64,000 nucleotides of DNA from Porogramme epimiltina (taxonomy: Eukaryota; Basidiomycota; Agaricomycetes; Polyporales; Polyporaceae). The notes beneath the pieces are model-generated. The model did no database searches and was not told where the DNA came from. It saw only the letters and a program-made list of their open reading frames with translations. A program made the position numbers and the translations under genes. The stretch is taken from contig FTLJ01000150.1 in the NCBI GenBank assembly GCA_900155495.1, forward strand, positions 1-64,000. The letters are read 5' to 3'. This document shows positions 57,731 through 64,000 of this stretch, piece after piece (within the stretch, counting starts at the first letter, position 1; each line of letters begins with the position of its first letter).

Positions 57731-59836
57731 TTCGTGGTTGGTCGTGGTGTTGAGTCTTGTTCACAATGCGGCGCTTTAAGGAGATGATGTGCATGCAATT
57801 GTCAATGACAGGTTCGAGACGAAGGCTGGGCAGCCTGACATCGAGACGACATGGTGATATATGAAAGCGATACATATGGCCCTTCGAGGTGGTTGTAATT
57901 TCGAGCAGGAGCAGGAGATACAACGAGCCCATGGAACTTATTATTCTTCGCTTGTATCCCAAGCTCCCTTAAATCGGGGGGGGCTCGAGATTGACGCTGT
58001 ACCGCCGGGCAACGGGCCGAGTGGTACGGAAACATGCAACCAACAAAGTAAGAGAGCTGAAATACATGGATAGGATGTGTGAAGAGTTGCCGCTCTGCAT
58101 GGATCACGGCACGTCGAATGCTTAAATGCCTCATCGACCTGTACCATTTGACCTCTCCAGGTCCTGGGTATCAGCCGTGCTAAGGTCTCATGACCACAAG
58201 TAAAGCCGGTAAGTTGCCAGAAGCTCACGTTCAATCGGCACGCCCCGGTGCCTGATCCGTCCCTCTCAAAACGCGCAAGCGCCTCCCACGCACCCCCGCC
58301 TTTCCCAACGCGGTATCCTAGACGCCGACGCCCTCCCTCCTTAAGCTTGTCTCTCCCCCTCCGTCGGCTCCGTCGATAACTATCGCTATCGCGCAGGTCC
58401 CGGCGGCATGAACAAAACACACCTATCGCGCCGCGACTTATCTAGGGCCCGAGGGCGCGTCGTTGCCAGGTCCGCGCTGGAGGCACCTGGCACACGCGCT
58501 AGGGAGGGCTAGCACCGGACGCCGGTGCCTACGTCACACGGGCGCGGGTGGCTGCGAGGAAGAAGTCCGAAGTCAGAAGTCATGGTCAGAAGGCTCTCAA
58601 GGGGAGGAGGGCGCAGCGAGCGCATATGTTCGGCGACGGGACGGGCTATCACCGGCAGGCTTTTGGTGGGATATCATGTGCGTGAGTGCGGGCGGGCGGG
58701 TGGGCCCGCGAGGGGCAGATGCCAGAGCGAGGGAGGCAGACAGACGTGGACGGGCGGCGGTGTTAGGGAAATCCGCATCATGCTTCGGAGGCTTCGGGAG
58801 CGTCCGCGTGGTTTGTTTTTCTTTTGGGCCAAAGTTGAAGGCGTGCGGGGAAGGCGGCGGCGGCTCGCGAACGGGGTGCGCCGTTTGCGCTCACGGGCGC
58901 GTCTGGGCCGACGCGGCGTTGCGTATGCGGTATACTTGGAGCACAGCTGGATGCTGGCGTTAGTCGTGGGTCCGAGCACAGCACCTCCCAGCAGGCCGGA
59001 GGGCACTCCGCGACGCGGGCGCGGGCCGCAGCGATAAAGGGCTCTGACAAAACGCCGCGGAAGGGTGCGCGCGCGGGCACACGGGTGCGTCCCACGAGCC
59101 CCTTCTGGGCTATATTTGGCGCACGGGCGAGGGCTATTCCCGGCGCCGCGCTGGGCAGTACGGCGAGCGGTTTTGGAACGAGGGCGGATGCATGACGCTA
59201 TGGACGCCGTAGTGGGCCGCGAGGGTCGTGCTCCACACGGAGCGGCGCGGATGGCTGAGATGGGGTGGACGGTGCGGGCGAGGGTATGTCTGGTCGTGGT
59301 CGGCCGGGCGACGTGGACGGCGTGCGGTGTCATGAAAACAAATCGGGAGGGCGAGGGTGTCCGGTACAATGGGTCGTGTGCGGGGAGGGCGTTGGGTGCT
59401 GCTGGAACAACTTTTCTGGTGATGTAGACAGTAGCAATATGCGTCGATACGAGCAAAGCCGAGCAATGCAAAGCCAGGGGGGAGAGCGCGACAAGACTGC
59501 CGGCGGGAGTCAGTAGTTTAGAGAGAGAGGATCGAATTGGATCTGAGTTTGCCGATCCCGCTTCGGCCTGCAGTCGACTTCCGCTCCGCAGGCGGAAGCG
59601 GGCGTTGGGTTCTCGGGGTCGCGGCCAATGGGCGAGAGAGGAATGGGGGGCCCGAGGGCGACGGATTGGGCGGATGATGTTCCCCGCATACAAGTCGCGC
59701 CGAGCACATGGGCAGGCGACCGTGGCCCACCGAGCATCTCCATCAGTCGCGACCGCGTACGCCTGCCACCCCTCGTCCCGGCTCTCCTCCCCCCGCCGCT
59801 AGTCTCGAGCCCTTATATTGCCCCGCCCGCCCAGCC
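57731..59836. other. GC-rich intergenic, no convincing gene
   Basis: About 2.1 kb, strongly GC-rich towards the right. Long frames occur in several registers at once (58674-59693 minus; 58463-58963 and 58525-59037 plus), as expected from composition. None has similarity. It probably contains the ceramidase promoter. Confidence 0.45.
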
Positions 59837-62800
59837 ATGCTCCTCGTCGACCCTGCCAACCTTCCTCCCGACCTCTGGGGCCTCGTCCGCTCCACCATGC
59901 AGCTCCTCCACCAAGGCCTCCTCTGCCTCTCCGCCTACCTCGCCACCGCCAACATCCTCGTCAATGGCGGCGTGCAGGGGACCGCTGCCCAGTACCTCCT
60001 CGGGCTCGGTGAGTCTTTTTCGCCTGCTCCAGGTGGTCGCTGTGCTAATCGCGGGGTGCAGGCATTGGGGACATCACCGGGTAGCTATCCACTCACTATG
60101 CGCACTGTTCGAGTCGCTGAGGCCGTTCTGACCAGCCCGGTCGTCGAGACGAACATGATGGTGAGTGAGCCCCTTCTCTTCCATTCCGCTCGTGGGGCCC
60201 AGGGCGCGGTGGAGCGAGCAAGCTCGGGGCCACGAGGGCGAGAGTTAGCGTGGCGGAAGCAAGGCGCGGGGACTCCGGGCAGAAGGACAAGACCAGGGCC
60301 GGCAGCGCGCGGCAGCACTGTTCCGCCGCGACGTCATACCTCCCGCGCCGCGAGATGGGATTCCCCGCGCGCTGCGAATCTTCGATCCGACGCGTCTCTT
60401 CTGCCCCCTCCCCCCCCTCGTCCCTCGCCCGCCTGGAATGGCGCCGGCTCCGTGCGGGCGTGCCTTGCAGGGCGTGTGGCGGTCGTCGACGCCCCCCGGC
60501 CGTCGCGCGAGCGACGTTATCGTCGACTGGGTTCTCGAGATACGCCCGCCTCGACGCCGTGCATGCCGTGCGCGCTCGGATTATCACGCTCTGATGTCCT
60601 GGGCTGGGTGTGGAAGGTGGACTGGGTTGGGTGCTGACTGCTTCGCCAGGGTTATGCCAACCTCCCGCAGACCGACACCGGTCTGCACATGCGGCAGCGC
60701 AGTCGGGCATGGATCGTCGCCGACGCGTCCAACTCCACGAACCGCATCGTGTTCATCAACGCCGGTGCGTCTTCCCCCTCTGTACTTCAAGTGCCATGTG
60801 CCGCTCGCTCACCCCAGCTCGCCGCAGACATCGCGATGGGCGACACCGGCATCCGGCGCTCGATCGTGAGCGCGCTCTCGAGCCAGTTCCCGGGCCTGTA
60901 CAACAACGACAACGTCGCGCTCGTGTCGACGCACCAGCACTCGGGCGTCGGCGGGTACCTCGAGAACCTGCTCCCGCAGCTCACCGCGCTCGGGTACGTC
61001 AAGGAGACCGCGGACGCGATCGTCGCGGGCACGGTGCTCGCCGTGCAGCGCGCGCACGCGAGCCTCGCGCCCGGATCGCTGAGCCTGGGCAACACGACCG
61101 TCGTCGACGGGAACATCAACCGCTCGCCGAGCGCGTACCTCGCGAACCCCGCGGCGGAGCGTGCTAAGTACCAGTACGACCAGGATAAGGACCTCACGCT
61201 GCTGCGGTTTGACGATGCGAGCGGGAACGCGCGCGGGTTCTTGAGCTTCTTCGCGGTTCATGGCACGAGTCTGTACGAGGTGAGTGTGCTGTGGATCTTG
61301 CATGCGAGGGCTTTCGTTGACTTTGTGTAGAACAACACCCTCGTCAGTGGCGACAACAAGGGCATGGCTGCGTACCTCTACGAATGTGAGCACGACTAGA
61401 ATACGGCCCGAGGTTATGCTCATCTCCTTCGCAGCCATGATTCAGCCTAGCGCTATGCCCGGCAACAACACCTTCGTCGCCGGCTTCACGCAATGTACGC
61501 CCTCGTCCTCTCCCTCATCCTCTCCCTCATCTGACCGGACTCCCCAGCCAACGTCGGCGACACCAGCCCCAACACGTAAGCACCCCCGGTCCTCATGCAG
61601 CTGTGCACGCCTGACCTTCCCTCACTCCAGCCTCGGCGCGTACTGCGAGAGCCCTGGCGAGGAGTGGGACGGCCAGCCGTGCGAGTTCGAGCACTCGACG
61701 TGCGGGAACAAGACCGAGGACTGCCACGGCCGGTGCGTCTTCCCCCCCCCCTCCCCCACTCTCCCTCTCCCCCTCTTTCCCCTATCCGCCCTCGTGCGTG
61801 CGGGGCGCTGACGAAGGGCGCACAGCGGCCCCGGCTTCCTCATCTCGGACTTTGAGAGCAACCGGATCATCGCGCAGCGCCAGGTCGACGGCGCGAAGAC
61901 GGTCATGGGCATGACGCTCCCGCAGGTGTCGGGCTCCGTCAACTACGTGCACACCTACGTCAACATGTGCGTCTCTACTTTCCTTGTGCGCGTGAGGCGA
62001 GGGATGGGTTGGTTTGGGGAAGCTAACGGGGTGATCTCTGGGCGTGCAGGTCCTTCCGCTCCTTCACGCTCCCGAACGGGACGAGCGTGCAGACGTGCCC
62101 GCCGGCGATGGGCTACTCGTTCGCGGGCGGCACGACGTGAGTATCGGTACCTTGCGTGATGCTATGCGCTGGGCTGACAGATGTGGTGCACAGCGATGGC
62201 CCCGGCGCGTTCGACTTCATCCAGGGCGACAACTCCTCGCAGTCGCAGTGAGTGCCCCTCAGCGCAGTATTAGGACTCGGGCGCGGAATGCTGACGCGCG
62301 CGGGCGCGCTAGGAACCCCTTCTGGGAGATCGTGAAGAACGCGGTCACGCCCGCGCCGCCCCAGGTCCAGATCGACTGCCAGTACCCGAAGCCGATCCTC
62401 CTCGACACCGTACGTCATGCGTTCCTCTCTCTATGCACTCTGCGGGGGAGCTGATGGACAGCGGGAACGGGACAGGGCTACGCGACGTGGCCATACAGCT
62501 GGTCGCCGAACACGGTCGACATCCAGATGCTCCGCGTCGGCAACTTTGTCATGCTCATCATGCCCGGCGAGCTCACCACGATGGCCGGGCGCCGTCTCCG
62601 GTGCGTCCCCCTGCTCCCTGCTTTCCTCTCTATCTCTCTCCCTCACGGTGGAGCTGACATTCCGGAATGCGGGGCGCAGGGACGCGGTGCGTGCGAAGCT
62701 CATCGCGGAGGGCGTGCTCGGGAGCAACGCGTACGTCGTGATCGCGGGCCCCGCGAACACGTACGCGCACTACGTCACGACGCCCGAGGAGTACGCGATG

Positions 62801-63754
62801 CAGCGCTACGAGGGCGCGTCGACGATCTTCGGGCAGTGGACGCTCGACTCGTACATCGTGCGTGCCCCTTCGTCTCCCCGCAGCCGAGGATACTGATGTG
62901 AGGCGGCTCGGACAGAACAAGTACTCGAGTCTGGTGGGCTTCCTCAAGGACGGGAACACGAGCCAGCCCGCGTCGGACCCCGCCCCGCCGGACTTGTCGG
63001 GCAGCGCGCTCTCGCTCCGCGTATGTTGGCTTCCTTCCGCGATGGGTAGTACAAGCTAACGAGACTCGCGATAGACGGGTGTCGTTCTCGACAACGCGGG
63101 TATCGGCCACAGCTTCGGCGACGTCGTCACGGACGTCAGCTCCACGCCGTACACTGCCGGGAAGTCCGTCTCTGCCATCTTCGTTGGGTGCGTCTCTATC
63201 TCTCCGTGCTGCCTCGTGACTCGATGCTAATGATTGCCTTGTGCAGTGCCAACCCCAGGGTACGTCTCCCTCCCATGCCAATCGGTCACACGGATCGCCC
63301 CATAATGACACTATGATCTCGCAGAACAACCTCCGCCTCGAGCAGACGTTCCTCACCGTCGACCAGCTCGTGAGCGGCAAGTGGACCGCGGTGCGCTCGG
63401 ACTCGCACCCGTCGACGACGTACCAGTGGACGCGGACGAGCACGGTGCGTCTTCCCTCCTTCTCCCTTGTTGCTTTCGCGCCGAGAACGCGTTGACCGAC
63501 GCGCCAGAACGACACCTCGGGCTCGCAGATCCTCGGCACGAGCACGGTCAACCTCACGTGGACGATCGAGAGCGGCACGCCTGGTGAGTCTCTCCTCTGC
63601 CTTCTAGGCAAATTAAAGGGAAAGGGAAACTCACGATGCATGCGTGCGCGCAGCTGGGACGTACCGCTTCACCTACTTTGGCGACAGCAAGGCGCTCGGC
63701 GGCGCGATCACGCCCTTCGTTGGGCACTCGGGCAACTTCACGGTCTCTGCGTGA
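59837..63754 (+). CDS. Neutral ceramidase
   Basis: Twenty-one exons of 745 residues: 59837-60008, 60062-60080, 60136-60160, 60650-60764, 60828-61279, 61331-61385, 61435-61494, 61548-61575, 61631-61732, 61826-61966, 62050-62136, 62194-62247, 62313-62409, 62476-62600, 62680-62857, 62916-63020, 63075-63187, 63247-63259, 63325-63444, 63508-63583 and 63654-63754. It hydrolyses ceramide to sphingosine and fatty acid. Family blocks are GIGDITGPVVETNMMGYA, TDTGLHMRQRSRAWIV, VSTHQHSGVGGYLE (zinc site), INRSPSAYLANP, the catalytic-serine segment NVGDTSPNTLGAYCE and GELTTMAGRRLR. The C-terminal immunoglobulin-like domain ends AGTYRFTYFGDSKAL. A hydrophobic N-terminus (LLHQGLLCLSAYLATA) suggests entry to the secretory route. 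Exons of 13, 19 and 25 nt and a 489-nt third intron are notable. Confidence 0.95.
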
Positions 63755-64000
63755 GGACGCTGTGGGCTAGGGAGCCAAAGGACTTCTTCTCGCGCCTCGT
63801 GCGCGCGTGTTTCTCTCGCATGACGTTACGTCTATGAACGCCGTCCACTGTGTATATACCCCTGTGTGTAATTTTGCAACTGTTTGCTTGTATTGCTGCA
63901 GCCTGCCGCGCGTCCAGCGTTCAACGTTCAACGGGAGAAGGGCGAAAACGTGGGCGGGTGGGGGGGGCACACGGCGCGCGACGCGGCCGTGATGTGATGG
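63755..64000. other. 3' flank of the ceramidase gene
   Basis: About 250 bp to the window edge, probably 3' UTR and flank. A run of ten G bases begins at about 63960. No gene seen. Confidence 0.4.

Noticed and set aside
58674..59693. A 339-codon minus-strand open frame
   Set aside because: It lies in very GC-rich DNA where several registers are open at once. Its composition is Arg/Pro/Ser-rich with no domain, and it crosses the likely ceramidase promoter.
1..64000. CRISPR arrays, prokaryotic operons, Shine-Dalgarno sites
   Set aside because: The DNA is eukaryotic nuclear; no spaced direct repeats or polycistronic layout are present.

Overview
The window is nuclear DNA of a filamentous basidiomycete, almost certainly an Agaricomycete; a polypore-type mushroom is my inference, not proven. 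The basis is dense genes on both strands, many phase-conserved introns of about 50-60 nt with GTRNGY donors, very small exons, a moderately GC-rich composition, and families typical of this class (DUF6535 membrane proteins, CFEM/GPI proteins, S28 and S53 acid peptidases, NmrA-like reductases). All gene models were spliced by hand: each GT-AG junction was chosen so that frame and family alignment continue, and exon sums were checked for divisibility by three except where stated.

Layout. 0.25-0.45 kb holds a plus-strand relic of a DUF6535 C-terminus. A DUF6535 membrane protein follows (0.4-2.5 kb, -), then a 14-TM-type MFS transporter (3.8-6.1, +), a mitochondrial-looking flavin-reductase-fold protein (6.5-8.0, +) and a second DUF6535 gene (8.5-10.8, +). 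An SF1 helicase (A, 10.9-14.1, -), phosphatidylserine decarboxylase (14.6-16.7, -) and a secreted S28 peptidase (17.4-19.6, -) come next. Then come the CTD-kinase subunit Ctk3 (21.0-22.0, -), a pinin/SDK/MemA splicing protein (22.3-23.6, +) and a CFEM GPI protein (24.0-24.9, +). Two tandem helicases paralogous to A (B, 25.3-28.1; C, 28.8-31.6; both -) precede RNA polymerase I/III subunit RPAC1 (32.5-34.1, +) and a sedolisin S53 peptidase (34.4-36.8, -).

The centrepiece is at 37.7-44.0 kb (-): a eukaryotic RNA-silencing type RNA-dependent RNA polymerase with an intact DLDGD catalytic motif runs into a UPF1-like SF1 helicase. A 52-nt intron joins the two halves, and its donor splits a TAG stop codon. 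Splicing gives an RdRP-helicase fusion; retention gives RdRP alone. A small P-loop ATPase (44.1-44.8, +) abuts its 5' end.

After a gene-poor 2.7-kb stretch come an NmrA-like reductase (47.5-48.7, +), an allantoate-permease-type MFS transporter (48.9-51.6, -) and a single-exon one-pass membrane protein (53.5-54.9, +). A second NmrA-like paralog with a broken splice donor (56.5-57.7, +) and a 21-exon neutral ceramidase (59.8-63.8, +) complete the window.

Themes: RNA metabolism is over-represented (four SF1 helicases, an RdRP, Ctk3, pinin, RPAC1), and several families occur as local duplicates (DUF6535 x3 including the relic, helicase x3, NmrA x2). No Dicer, Argonaute, transposase, tRNA, rRNA or CRISPR was recognised.
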